Part shown: positions 1 to 8,711 of the stretch, piece after piece
How the letters are laid out: each line of letters begins with the position of its first letter
Numbering within the stretch: position 1 is the stretch's first letter
Source: Magnetospirillum sp. UT-4
GTDB lineage: Bacteria > Pseudomonadota > Alphaproteobacteria > Rhodospirillales > Magnetospirillaceae
Assembly: GCF_902729435.1 (NCBI RefSeq)
Contig: NZ_CACVCG010000052.1
Span: forward strand, 1 to 50,541
Length of the DNA: 50,541 nucleotides
Direction of reading: 5' to 3'
Program-made: the position numbers and the translations under genes
Notes under the pieces: generated by a model
The model's database searches: none
Told to the model about the DNA's origin: nothing
What the model saw: the letters and a program-made list of their open reading frames with translations, nothing else

Positions 1-2
1 GT

Positions 3-783
3 CTCCGTCAGCGCCGGCGCCGCCTTGGTGCCGCCATCGCCGGGCTTGCATTGGCGTGGACGGCGGCCACCGCCGTTTCCGGCGCGCTGATGTGGCGCCG
101 CGCCGAGACCTCGGCGCTGGCCTTCGCCCGCACCGAGGCGGCAGCCAACCTCAACAAGGACCGCGCCTTCCGCTACTGGGCCACCGAGCACGGCGGAGTC
201 TACGTTCCGCCCACCGCGACCGCGCCGCCCAATCCCTATCTCGCGCACATTCCGGACCGCGACGTGGTGACCCAGGAGGGCAAACGCCTGACCCTGGTGA
301 ACCCCGCCTACATGCTGCGCCGGATGATGGAGCAGTACGAGGCGCTGTACGGCATCAAGGGCCGCCTGGTCAGCACGCTGCCGCTCAATCCCATCAACAC
401 CCCCGACCCGTGGGAGGAACGGGCCCTGGCCGAGCTGCAGTCGGGTGCGCGCGAGTTCTCGGAGCGGACGGTGATGGACGGCCGGCCGGTGCTGCGGATG
501 ATGGAGCCGTTCCGCACCGAGGAAGGCTGCCTCAAGTGCCACGGCCAACAGGGCTACCGGGTCGGCGACCTGCGCGGCGGCGTCGGGGTGGCGATCCCGC
601 TCGGCCCCTATCTCACGGCGGCGCGCCAGCAGCAGGAGGACATCGCCCTCGCCCATGGCGGCATCTGGCTGCTGGGGCTGGTCGGCCTGGGCCTGGGCTG
701 GCGCTCGGGGCGCGTCCGCATCGACCAGCAGGGCCGCTCCGAGCTGGGACCTGGCCCGCAGCGAGGAACGCCTGTCCTTCGCC

Positions 784-800
<17 letters not shown>
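3..800 (+). pseudogene. Sensor histidine kinase, N-terminal part (DUF3365 haem-type sensor), frameshifted
   Basis: This is the N-terminal half of a membrane sensor kinase that runs in from the left edge. The first visible codons read LRQRRRR followed by a hydrophobic stretch (about 35-100), a typical signal anchor with a positive cytoplasmic side, so the true start lies outside the window. A periplasmic DUF3365/Tll0287-like domain follows and contains CLKCH (codons 528-542), the CxxCH signature for covalent haem c. A second membrane helix lies at about 655-705. The frame then loses its sense and stops at 798-800. Removing one G from the GGG run at 746-748 restores a continuous ELDLARSEERLSF junction into the PAS-kinase frame downstream, so this is one gene split by a +1 shift. 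A sequencing error is equally possible. The family usually senses redox state or small ligands, but the ligand here is unknown. Confidence 0.8.
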
Positions 801-2229
<1,429 letters not shown>

Positions 2230-2376
2230 CCTCTGCCTCCGACGCCATACCGGCTGTGTCCATTGTGGGTAACCACAAGGTATTGCGTCGTCGTCATGGC
2301 TCCCCTGCATGTCACGCTATGGTCAAACGCTTGCCTCTGCATGTATGTTGCGTCGCAGCAATACGGGGAGCATGTC

Positions 2377-2517
2377 ATGCTCGAAGAGTGGATTCATAAC
2401 CTTCCCATCGCTGAACTGCGCCGCATCGCCTCGGACCCCAAGGTCGAAGGCGGGCGCATCTGGCACTTGGCCGTGCTCGAACTGATGGCCCGCCAGCGCC
2501 AGGCACTGGCGGCGTAG
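2377..2517 (+). CDS. Small hypothetical protein, 46 aa
   Basis: This is a short gene with an excellent start: GGGGAG at 2365-2370 lies six bases before ATG 2377. An in-frame open stretch runs further upstream, but its translation is low-complexity and has no ribosome binding site. The product begins MLEEWIHNLPIAEL. It is soluble, mildly amphipathic and probably helical, with no signal peptide or membrane segment. I do not recognise a family. It stands alone, 147 bases after the kinase gene and 93 bases before the hydrolase gene, on the same strand as both. Real coding status rests on the ribosome binding site and normal composition. Confidence 0.55.
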   Translation: MLEEWIHNLPIAELRRIASDPKVEGGRIWHLAVLELMARQRQALAA

Positions 2518-2610
2518 ACCGCGAAGCCCCGGCGCCACCCGCCGTTCGGGGGTGGCGCAACCGGTCGCGGTACCGTACATGTTGACGGGTGGAAAACCGT
2601 CGGCACCGCC

Positions 2611-3384
2611 ATGCATCTCCATTTCATCGAACACGGACCGCCTGAGGCCCCGCCGGTGGTCCTCCTGCACGGGCTGCTGGGCTCGTCGCGCAACTGGGGC
2701 GGGGTGGCGCAGGCGCTGGCCGGGCGCTGGCGGGTGATCGCCCCCGATCTGCCCAACCACGGCGCCAGCCCGTGGTCCGAGACCATGGATTATCCCGTCA
2801 TGGCCCGCGAGGTGGCCCGCCTGATCGCCGAACGGGCAGGCGGCCGGGCCGCCGTAATCGGCCATTCCATGGGCGGCAAGGTGGCCATGCTGCTGGCGCT
2901 GACCCGGCCCGAGCTGGTGGAGCGGCTGATGGTGGTGGACATCGCGCCGGTGGCCTATGGCCACACCTTCGCCCCCTATATCCGCGCCATGCGGGCCGCC
3001 CCCGTCGCCACGGCGCGGCGGCGGGCCGACGTGGAATGCGCCATGCACGGCATCGTCGATAATCCCCGGGTTCGGGCCTTCCTGATGCAGAACCTCGACG
3101 GCCGCCCCGGCTTCTATCGCTGGCGGTCCAATCTGGCGGTGCTGGGGGCCGCCATGGACGACATCCTGGCCTTTCCCCGCCTGGACCCCGACGCCCATTA
3201 CGACGGCCCGGCATTGTTCCTGCACGGCGAGGAGTCGGACTATGTGCTTCCCGCACACGAAGACCTGATCGCCGCGCTGTTCCCCGCCGCCCGCATCGAC
3301 TCCATCGCCGGCGCCGGCCACTGGCTGCACGCCGACCGCCCGGCCGAATTCCAGGCGGCGCTGCAGGCGTTCCTGGCGGGGTAG
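2611..3384 (+). CDS. Alpha/beta hydrolase, YbfF-type esterase
   Basis: This is a 257-residue cytoplasmic alpha/beta-hydrolase. The oxyanion-hole motif HGLLGS is at residues 20-25, the nucleophile elbow GHSMGG puts the catalytic Ser at 86, the acid is probably Asp210 in GEESDY, and the catalytic His is 237 in GAGHWLH. Length and the HGLLGSSRNW / DLPNHG pattern match the YbfF family of small acyl-ester or acyl-CoA hydrolases. The true substrate is not predictable. The start ATG 2611 gives the normal N-terminus directly before the first strand. No close operon partner is present: the next 350 bases hold a palindromic element and a minus-strand RNA candidate. Confidence 0.88.
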   Translation: MHLHFIEHGPPEAPPVVLLHGLLGSSRNWGGVAQALAGRWRVIAPDLPNHGASPWSETMDYPVMAREVARLIAERAGGRAAVIGHSMGGKVAMLLALTRPELVERLMVVDIAPVAYGHTFAPYIRAMRAAPVATARRRADVECAMHGIVDNPRVRAFLMQNLDGRPGFYRWRSNLAVLGAAMDDILAFPRLDPDAHYDGPALFLHGEESDYVLPAHEDLIAALFPAARIDSIAGAGHWLHADRPAEFQAALQAFLAG

Positions 3385-3437
3385 GACAAAAAGGTCCGTT
3401 GCCGGAGTGGTTGGGGTGTCGTTCGGAAAGCGCCAAC

Positions 3438-3521
3438 CGTCGTTCCCGCGAAGGCGGGAACCCAGGAGTCGCTGACAAGACGGCGGTGCACCCGTGGGTC
3501 CCCGCCTTCGCGGGGACGACG
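3438..3521. repeat. Short palindromic element with 27-bp inverted ends
   Basis: This is an 84-bp element whose ends, 3438-3464 and 3495-3521, are inverted copies with two mismatches. Each end is itself a small hairpin of the form TCCCGCGAAGGCGGGA. The same end sequence recurs at 15508-15536 and 15582-15610, and a partial trace (CCTTCGCGGGGATGACG) lies near 17787. This is the kind of short dispersed repeat common in alphaproteobacteria, probably mobilised in trans. No gene lies inside. Confidence 0.75.
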
Positions 3522-3561
3522 TCCACTTTGGTCAGGATTCCCCGCCACTCCGCGACAAATC

Positions 3562-3597
3562 AAAAAAAACCCTCCGCCAAGGGGGGGAGGCGGAGGG
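3562..3597 (-). terminator. Rho-independent terminator (minus strand)
   Basis: A perfect 9-bp stem (3589-3597 with 3570-3578) encloses a 10-base loop. On the minus strand it is followed directly by eight T residues (complement of 3562-3569). It would end both the small RNA and any cobW read-through. Confidence 0.85.
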
Positions 3598-3651
3598 TAT
3601 GGGAAGTTTGTCTTAGAGAGGGAGGCTGACCTCGGGGGAGGTCAACATCTG
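3562..3651 (-). ncRNA. Candidate small RNA with C-rich loops
   Basis: On the minus strand this interval has every part of a free-standing small-RNA gene: a sigma70-like promoter (separate entry), about 90 transcribed bases, a perfect 7-bp hairpin (3627-3633 with 3638-3644, loop CCCC as RNA), a C- and U-rich linker carrying CCUCCC, and a Rho-independent terminator whose 10-nt loop is UCCCCCCCUU. No open reading frame fits. C-rich loops that could pair with Shine-Dalgarno sequences are known from alphaproteobacterial trans-acting sRNAs of the CCUCCUCCC (cuckoo) type. The assignment to that class is by analogy only. It could instead be a processed 3' end of the cobW transcript. Confidence 0.55.
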
Positions 3652-3657
3652 AGTCGT

Positions 3658-3686
3658 ACGCTAGCCTATTCCCCGACCCATGTCAA
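3658..3686 (-). promoter_or_regulatory. Sigma70-like promoter of the small-RNA candidate
   Basis: Read on the minus strand, a perfect TTGACA (3686-3681) is followed after exactly 17 bases by TAGCGT (3663-3658). Transcription would start near 3651. The position, 51 bases beyond the cobW stop codon and pointing at a strong terminator, suggests it drives a separate short RNA and not an mRNA. Confidence 0.55.
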
Positions 3687-3736
3687 AACAATTCTAATAT
3701 CTGTTCGCAGGTGGTGTTGCTGCGCACCAAGGGGCG

Positions 3737-4768
3737 TTACGCCCCCTCCGTCGCCAGCACGCCGCTCATCACCTGCTCGACGGCGGCGCGGGGCAGGTCG
3801 CGGGTGATGAAGACGATGCGGGTGCGGTGGTCGGCGTCGGGCCAGGCGGGCAGGGTGGCCGGCGGGTGGAAGATGTGCTGGACGCCGTGGATGGCCAGCG
3901 GGCGGTCGGAATCGCGCACGTTGACGATACCCTTGACCCGCAGCAGGTTCTCGCCGCGGCTGGAGACCAGCAGCTCCAGGGCGAAGGCCAGGGCCGGCCA
4001 GCCCACCGGCTGGTCGTGGGTGAAGACGAAGGCCTCGATGTGGTCGTCGTGGCGGTTGGCGTCGTGATGGTGGTGGTGGTCATGGTCGCCCACCACCCGG
4101 AACGCCTCGGCGTTCAGCCATTTGCGCACGTCGGGGCTCTTATCGCGGGTGTTGAACAGGCCGGCATCCAGGATGGCGGCGGGGTCGATGGCGCCGTGGG
4201 CGGCGCGCAGGATGGGGGCGGCGGGGTTGAGGGTTTGCAGGCGGGCGTGCAGCACCTCCACCGCGGCATAGTCGGCGATGTCGGCCTTGGTCAGCACCAG
4301 CCGGTCGGCCATGGCCGCCTGCTTCACCGCTTCCGGCTGGCTGTCCAGGGTGCGGTCGCCGCAGGCGGCATCGACGGTGGCGACGATGCCGTCCAGGCGG
4401 TAGCGGGCGCCCAGCAGCGGGTCGCTCATCAGGGTGTGGATGATGGGGGCGGGGTCGGCCAGGCCGGTGGTCTCGATGACCACCCGGTCGAACTCGGGGA
4501 TCTCGCCCTTGACCCGCTTCAGAAACAGGTCGCGCAGCGCGTTGACCATGTCGCCGCGCACGGTGCAGCACAGGCAGCCCGAGTTCAGCAGCACGATGTC
4601 CTCGGCGACGTGGCGGACCAGCAGGTGGTCGAGGCCGATCTCGCCGAACTCGTTGACCACCACCGCGGTGCGGGCCAGTTCGGGCCGGGCCAGCAGGTGG
4701 TTGAGCAGGGTGGTCTTGCCGCTGCCGAGGAAGCCGGTCAGCACGGTGACCGGAAGGATCTCGCTCAT
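3737..4768 (-). CDS. CobW/COG0523-family zinc-linked GTPase
   Basis: This is a 343-residue G3E GTPase of the CobW/YjiA/ZNG group, thought to load metal (often zinc) into target proteins. Visible are Walker [10 protein letters not shown] (12-20), the family metal-binding motif CLCC (65-68), switch NEFGEIGLD (39-47), NKxD-like LTKAD (159-163) and a histidine-rich loop at about 229-243 containing HDHHHHH. The C-terminal CobW_C domain follows. ATG 4768 overlaps the hisI stop as ATGA, so the two are translationally coupled. Longer upstream reading in this frame is out-of-frame shadow of hisI. The neighbourhood (hisI, znuA, zur, znuCB) points to zinc, not cobalt or cobalamin, as its metal. This is inference. 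Confidence 0.88.
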   Translation of the reverse strand: MSEILPVTVLTGFLGSGKTTLLNHLLARPELARTAVVVNEFGEIGLDHLLVRHVAEDIVLLNSGCLCCTVRGDMVNALRDLFLKRVKGEIPEFDRVVIETTGLADPAPIIHTLMSDPLLGARYRLDGIVATVDAACGDRTLDSQPEAVKQAAMADRLVLTKADIADYAAVEVLHARLQTLNPAAPILRAAHGAIDPAAILDAGLFNTRDKSPDVRKWLNAEAFRVVGDHDHHHHHDANRHDDHIEAFVFTHDQPVGWPALAFALELLVSSRGENLLRVKGIVNVRDSDRPLAIHGVQHIFHPPATLPAWPDADHRTRIVFITRDLPRAAVEQVMSGVLATEGA

Positions 4769-5157
4769 TTGCCGTACAACTCCTCGGGCGAAATGGCCAC
4801 CTTTTCCACCTCGACCAGCCCCTCGGGGCGGGCGGCGGTGAAGAAGCAGGTGCGCCGGCCGGTGTGGCAGGCGACGCCGTCCTGCTCCACCTTCAGCAAC
4901 AGGGTGTCGCCGTCGCAGTCGATGAGCAATTCCTTGAGCCGCTGCTGCTGCCCCGAGGTCTCGCCCTTGCGCCACAATTTCCCGCGCGACCGCGACCAGT
5001 AGCACACTCGTCCGGTGGCCAGGGTCTCGGCCACCGCCTCGCGGTTCATCCAGGCCATCATCAGCACCTCGCCGGTGTCATGGGCCTGGGCGATGGCGGG
5101 TACCAGCCCGTCGGCGTTGAAGGTGATGGCGGCAAGGGCGTCGTCGGGCTGGGTCAT
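4765..5157 (-). CDS. hisI: Phosphoribosyl-AMP cyclohydrolase
   Basis: This 130-residue enzyme catalyses the third step of histidine synthesis, opening the purine ring of phosphoribosyl-AMP. The expected ligands are all present: Mg-site acids in DCDGD (80-84) and the three zinc cysteines at 81, 97 and 104 (CHTGRRTC). It is the single-domain cyclohydrolase without the hisE pyrophosphohydrolase part. A GGAGG lies six bases before ATG 5157. It overlaps the downstream cobW gene by four bases. HisI is a zinc enzyme, which fits a metallochaperone partner. It may be the only hisI or a zinc-stress paralogue, and the window cannot tell. Confidence 0.9.
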   Translation of the reverse strand: MTQPDDALAAITFNADGLVPAIAQAHDTGEVLMMAWMNREAVAETLATGRVCYWSRSRGKLWRKGETSGQQQRLKELLIDCDGDTLLLKVEQDGVACHTGRRTCFFTAARPEGLVEVEKVAISPEELYGK

Positions 5158-5185
5158 GGCGGCCTCCGGGAACAGGGCGGGTCAA

Positions 5186-5271
5186 CATCCTTCGAGCCGA
5201 GCGCTGCGCACTCTCCTCAGGATGAGGCCTCATGCTGAGGAGGCCGCCGAAAGGCGGCCGTCTCGAAGCAT
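5186..5271. repeat. Dispersed palindromic repeat (ATCCTTCGAG...TCAGGATGAGG type)
   Basis: This is a pair of imperfect hairpin units lying back to back. The unit pattern is CATCCTTCGAG - variable stem - CTCAGGATG, followed by its inverted counterpart CTCATGCTGAGGAGG ... CCGTCTCGAAGCAT. Related double units occur at 17646-17751, 30171-30288 and 34785-34902. All lie between genes. No coding content is present. Confidence 0.75.
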
Positions 5272-5293
5272 CAGCCCGGGCTTACACCATTTC

Positions 5294-6220
5294 TCAGCGT
5301 CCCGCCAGACACCCCGTCAGCCCGTCGGCCAGCCCGGTCATCAGGCGGAAATAGAGATCGGGACCGGGCGGGATGGACGCCCCCTGGGGATCGAGGCTGC
5401 CGATGCCGGCCCCGGCCGCGGAGGCCAGGGCTTCGGCGGTCTTGGCCGGGAATTGCGGCTCGCGGAAGACGCAGGCGGCACCGCCCTGCTTCAGCCTGTC
5501 GCGCAGGCTCGCCATGCGCCTGGCCGAGGGCGGGCGGTCGGGATCGACGGTGATGGAGCCGGCGGCGGCCAGGCCGTAGCGGGCCTCGAAATACTGGTAG
5601 GCGTCGTGGAACACCACGTAGGGCTTGCCCGCCACCGGGGCCAGCCGCGCCCTCAGCTCGAGGTCGAGGGCGTCGAGCCGCGCCGCAATCTCGGTCGCAT
5701 TGGCGGCATAGAGCGGGGCGTTGGTGGGATCAAGGGCGGCCAGCTTGGCCGCCAGCGCCGTCACCAGCACCTTGGCGTTGGCGGGGTCGAGCCAGAGGTG
5801 CCCGTCCATGGCGCCATGATCGCGATGGTGGTCGTGGTCATGGTCGCCGTGTTCCGGCTCCCACACTCCGCCCTGGCGCGGTGCCAGCACGGTCATGCCG
5901 GGCAGGTCGGCCATGGCGACGATCTCGGCCTTGCCCTTCATGCCCGCCAGCGGCTTGGCCATGAATGCCTCGTAATGCTCGTCCACCAGCACCACCAGGT
6001 GGGCGGCGGCCAGCTTGCGGGCGTCCGAGGGCTTGAGCGAGAAGGTGTGCTCGGACCGGCTGCCGCTGACCAGCAGCTCAGGCGTGCCGGCCCCCTTCAT
6101 CACCGCCGCCGCCAGCGAATGCAGCGGCTGGATCGAGGCCACCACCTTCGGCGCCTCGGCCCGCGCCGGGAGGGAGGCGAGGGCGATAAGGGCGCAGGCG
6201 GCGCCGAGGGGCTTCCACAT
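5294..6220 (-). CDS. znuA: Zinc ABC transporter substrate-binding protein
   Basis: This periplasmic zinc-binding lipid-free receptor of the ZnuABC importer is 308 aa long. A signal peptide occupies residues 1-21 with probable cleavage after ARA. Zinc ligands characteristic of cluster A-I proteins are seen: His58 (SEHTFSLKP), His141 (DGHLWLDP) and a later His in VVFHDAY. The histidine- and acid-rich loop EHGDHDHDHHRDH (123-135) marks it as zinc rather than manganese specific. I chose ATG 6220, which has GGAG seven bases upstream and gives a clean signal peptide. Two earlier ATGs (6241, 6238) lack one. The gene is divergent from zur and separated by a short region carrying a possible Zur site. 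Confidence 0.92.
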   Translation of the reverse strand: MWKPLGAACALIALASLPARAEAPKVVASIQPLHSLAAAVMKGAGTPELLVSGSRSEHTFSLKPSDARKLAAAHLVVLVDEHYEAFMAKPLAGMKGKAEIVAMADLPGMTVLAPRQGGVWEPEHGDHDHDHHRDHGAMDGHLWLDPANAKVLVTALAAKLAALDPTNAPLYAANATEIAARLDALDLELRARLAPVAGKPYVVFHDAYQYFEARYGLAAAGSITVDPDRPPSARRMASLRDRLKQGGAACVFREPQFPAKTAEALASAAGAGIGSLDPQGASIPPGPDLYFRLMTGLADGLTGCLAGR

Positions 6221-6254
6221 GCCGGGGCTCCGTGCCATCATGGTGGGTACGCTA

Positions 6255-6269
6255 TGTTATAGTGTTGCA
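6255..6269. promoter_or_regulatory. Possible Zur operator between znuA and zur
   Basis: A 7-1-7 imperfect palindrome, TGTTATA-G-TGTTGCA, sits between the divergent znuA and zur starts. Fur-family sites often have this 7-1-7 form, and TGTTATA is a good half-site while the right arm matches at four of seven positions. The call rests mainly on position. Confidence 0.4.
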
Positions 6270-6285
6270 ATCCCGGTTCGCCAAG

Positions 6286-6768
6286 ATGAGCTTTCCCGTT
6301 CCCGGCCACGATCATCGCCGCTGCGTCGCCGGCGCCCTCGACGCCGCCGAGGCGGAATGCCGCCGCCGCGGCGCCCGCCTGACCGATGTGCGACGCCGGG
6401 TGCTGGAACTGGTGTGGGCCAGCCATGCCCCCATCGGCGCCTATGCCGTCCTCGATGCGCTGGCCGGCGATGGCCGCGCCGCCGCCCCGCCCACCGTCTA
6501 CCGGGCGCTGGATTTCCTGCTCGCCCATGGATTGGTGCACCGCATCGAGCGCCTCAACGCCTTCATCGGCTGCTCCCATCCCGGCGCCCCGCACAGCGGC
6601 CAGTTCCTGCTGTGCAAGGAATGCGGCGCGGCGGCCGAGCTGGACGATCCGGCCATCGCCGGCGCGGTGGCGACGGCCTCCGCCCGCGTCGGCTTCACCG
6701 TCACCGGCCAGACCGTCGAGGCCGAGGGCCTGTGCGCCCTGTGCCGCCGCGAGGGCGGGGATGGCTGA
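6286..6768 (+). CDS. zur: Zinc uptake regulator, Fur family
   Basis: This is a 160-residue Fur-family repressor. The winged helix (recognition part PTVYRALDFLLAHGLV, about 69-84) is followed by a dimerisation domain with structural-zinc CxxC pairs at Cys110/113 and Cys150/153 and metal-sensing histidines in GCSHPGAPHSG (95-105). The context, divergent from znuA and overlapping znuC, identifies it as Zur rather than Fur. The start ATG 6286 gives the usual Zur N-terminal tail. Its stop lies inside the znuC start region (8-base overlap), so regulator and transporter are co-expressed, which implies autoregulation. Confidence 0.92.
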   Translation: MSFPVPGHDHRRCVAGALDAAEAECRRRGARLTDVRRRVLELVWASHAPIGAYAVLDALAGDGRAAAPPTVYRALDFLLAHGLVHRIERLNAFIGCSHPGAPHSGQFLLCKECGAAAELDDPAIAGAVATASARVGFTVTGQTVEAEGLCALCRREGGDG

Positions 6769-7555
6769 GCCTCTGGTTCGGCTCGACCGGGTGTCGCTGT
6801 CGCTGGGCGGCCAGCAGGTGCTGACCGAGGTGTCGCTGGCGGTGGAGCCGGGGCGCATCGTCACCATCGTCGGCCCCAACGGCGCCGGCAAATCGACCCT
6901 GGTCAAGGTCGCCCTGGGCCTGCTGCCGCCCGAGGCCGGCCACGTCCATCGCCGCCCCGGCCTCGCCATCGGCTATGTGCCGCAGCGTCTGGTGGTGGCG
7001 CCGACCCTGCCGCTGTCGGTGCGCCGGTTCCTCGCCATGGCGGTGCCCCGGGCCCGCCTCGCCGACATGGAGCAATCCCTGGAGCGCGTCGGCGCCGGCC
7101 ATGTGCTGGCCCGCCAGGTGACGGCGCTGTCGGGGGGCGAGCTGCAGCGGGTGATGCTGGCCCGCGCCGTGCTGCGCCGGCCCGATTTCCTCGCCCTCGA
7201 CGAGCCGGTGGGCGGCGTCGACATGACCGGCCAGGCCGAGCTTTACGACCTCATCGCCGGGCTGGCCCGCGACCATGGAAGCGGCGTGCTGATGGTCAGC
7301 CACGATCTGCACGTGGTGATGGCCGCCACCGACGAGGTGGTCTGCCTCAACCGCCACGTCTGCTGCGCCGGCCATCCCGAGGCGGTCAGCCGCCACCCCG
7401 AATATCTCGGCCTGTTCGGACCGCGGGCGGCGGGCAGCCTGGCCATCTACACCCACGTCCACGACCATGCCCATCTCGCCGACGGCACCGTCGGCGCCGA
7501 TTCCCCACACGTCAATGGCCCCCATGGGCATGGCCCGGATTGCCGCCATGGATGA
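6761..7555 (+). CDS. znuC: Zinc ABC transporter ATP-binding protein
   Basis: This 264-residue ATPase powers zinc import. It has Walker A GPNGAGKST (38-46), signature LSGGE (123-127), Walker B FLALDEP (143-149) and a switch His in VSHDLH. The C-terminal tail after the ATPase fold is histidine-rich (YTHVHDHAH and NGPHGHGPDCRHG), typical of zinc-transporter ATPases and possibly a cytoplasmic zinc sensor or buffer. ATG 6761 overlaps zur by 8 bases, and the stop overlaps znuB by 8 bases. Confidence 0.93.
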   Translation: MAEPLVRLDRVSLSLGGQQVLTEVSLAVEPGRIVTIVGPNGAGKSTLVKVALGLLPPEAGHVHRRPGLAIGYVPQRLVVAPTLPLSVRRFLAMAVPRARLADMEQSLERVGAGHVLARQVTALSGGELQRVMLARAVLRRPDFLALDEPVGGVDMTGQAELYDLIAGLARDHGSGVLMVSHDLHVVMAATDEVVCLNRHVCCAGHPEAVSRHPEYLGLFGPRAAGSLAIYTHVHDHAHLADGTVGADSPHVNGPHGHGPDCRHG

Positions 7556-8333
7556 GTTCCTGCAGCGCGCTTTGGCGGCCGGGCTGGGCCTGGCGGTGGT
7601 GGCCGGCCCGCTGGGCTGCCTGGTGGTGTGGCGGCGCATGGCCTATTTCGGCGACACCATCGCCCATGCCGCCCTGCTCGGCGTGGTCGCCGGCCTGCTG
7701 CTGGGCGCCGACCCGGCGCTGGGGGTGGTGGCGCTGGCGGTGGCGGCGGCGGTGCTGCTGGCGGCGGCCGAGCGCGACCGCCGCCTCGCCTCGGACACCC
7801 TGCTGGGCATCCTGTCCCACGGCGCCCTGGCCGCCGGCCTGGTGGCGCTGTCGCTGATGGAGGAGGTCCGCGTCAACCTGATGACCTGGCTGCTGGGCGA
7901 CATCCTGGCGGTGACCTGGACCGATGCCGCCCTGGCCTGGGGCGGCGGCGCCCTGGTGCTGGCGGCGCTGGCGCTGGTCTGGCGCGCCCTGGTGGCGGCG
8001 GCGGTGGACGAGGACCTGGCGGCGGTGGAAGGCCACCGGGTCGGCCTGGCCCGGCTGGTGCTGATGGTGCTGGTGGCGCTGCTGGTGGCGGTGGCGCTGA
8101 AGGTGGTCGGCGCCCTGCTGGCCACCGCGCTGCTGATCATCCCGGCGGCGGCGGCCCGCCCCCTGGCCCGCACCCCCGAACAGATGGCGCTGCTGGCGGC
8201 GGCGATGGGAATGGTCGCGGTAGCCGCCGGCCTGGGCGCCAGCTGGCGCTTCGACACCCCCTCGGGCCCCAGCATCGTGGTGGCGGCGGTGGCGGTGTTC
8301 GTACTGACCAGGGTGGCGGCGCGGCGGGGGTAG
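7548..8333 (+). CDS. znuB: Zinc ABC transporter permease
   Basis: This is a 261-residue ABC-3 family inner-membrane permease with about eight hydrophobic segments. The family pattern GDTIAHAALLG is near residue 37 and LLIIPAAAARPLA near residue 200. It is the last gene of zur-znuC-znuB. I take ATG 7548 (MDEFLQRAL) as the start because it sits in the usual overlap with znuC and gives the normal N-terminus. A longer open frame upstream is znuC shadow. Alanine- and leucine-rich coding makes local GC very high. Confidence 0.92.
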   Translation: MDEFLQRALAAGLGLAVVAGPLGCLVVWRRMAYFGDTIAHAALLGVVAGLLLGADPALGVVALAVAAAVLLAAAERDRRLASDTLLGILSHGALAAGLVALSLMEEVRVNLMTWLLGDILAVTWTDAALAWGGGALVLAALALVWRALVAAAVDEDLAAVEGHRVGLARLVLMVLVALLVAVALKVVGALLATALLIIPAAAARPLARTPEQMALLAAAMGMVAVAAGLGASWRFDTPSGPSIVVAAVAVFVLTRVAARRG

Positions 8334-8363
8334 GGGGGCACGGTCGCCGGCTGGCCGGTGCGG

Positions 8364-8621
8364 CTAATCGTCCGCATTCAGGTCGGCCATCAGATCGTCG
8401 ATGGTGCCGACCCGGACCACGTCGCCGCGCCGGGCGGCTTCCATTGCGGCGATGGTCTCGGCATTGGGAACCAGCGGCTCGAACGGCAGCCGCTTTTCTG
8501 TCGCGATCCGCACCATCATCATGCGAAAGGCATCGGACACGGTCAGCCCGATGGACGACAACACCACGGTGGCCTCGTCTTTCACCTGCTCGTCGATACG
8601 GGCGCGGACAACGGTGTTCAT
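8364..8621 (-). CDS. RelB/DinJ-family antitoxin, no adjacent toxin
   Basis: This is an 85-residue protein with an N-terminal ribbon-helix-helix (NTVVRARIDEQVKDEA ... GLTVSDAFRMMM), the hallmark of RelB/DinJ antitoxins that bind DNA and neutralise a RelE/YafQ/ParE-fold RNase. The C-terminal part with acidic end (DDLMADLNADD) would wrap the toxin. GGAGG is seven bases before ATG 8621. No toxin gene follows: only 30 bases remain before the convergent znuB stop. None lies upstream either. It therefore looks like an orphan antitoxin or a remnant of a toxin-antitoxin pair. Confidence 0.85.
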   Translation of the reverse strand: MNTVVRARIDEQVKDEATVVLSSIGLTVSDAFRMMMVRIATEKRLPFEPLVPNAETIAAMEAARRGDVVRVGTIDDLMADLNADD

Positions 8622-8637
8622 GGCGGGACCTCCAGAA

Positions 8638-8677
8638 TATGGGCCATATTGTAGCCCATACATGGTCGCGGCGTCCA
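8638..8677 (-). promoter_or_regulatory. Promoter and operator of the RelB-like gene
   Basis: A perfect 7-bp inverted repeat (8638-8644 TATGGGC and 8654-8660 GCCCATA) with a 9-base spacer lies just before the ribosome binding site. On the minus strand the spacer contains TACAAT (8653-8648), a near-consensus -10, and TGGACG (8677-8672) 18 bases upstream is a possible -35. An operator over the -10 fits autorepression by a ribbon-helix-helix protein. Confidence 0.5.
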
Positions 8678-8711
8678 CCATGCCCAAGGGGGAACGGGAG
8701 CGTCCCCGCCC

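Noticed and set aside
3438-3521. CRISPR-like repeat
   Set aside because: Only one inverted pair is present, with no regularly spaced direct repeats. The same holds for the other palindromic regions in the window.
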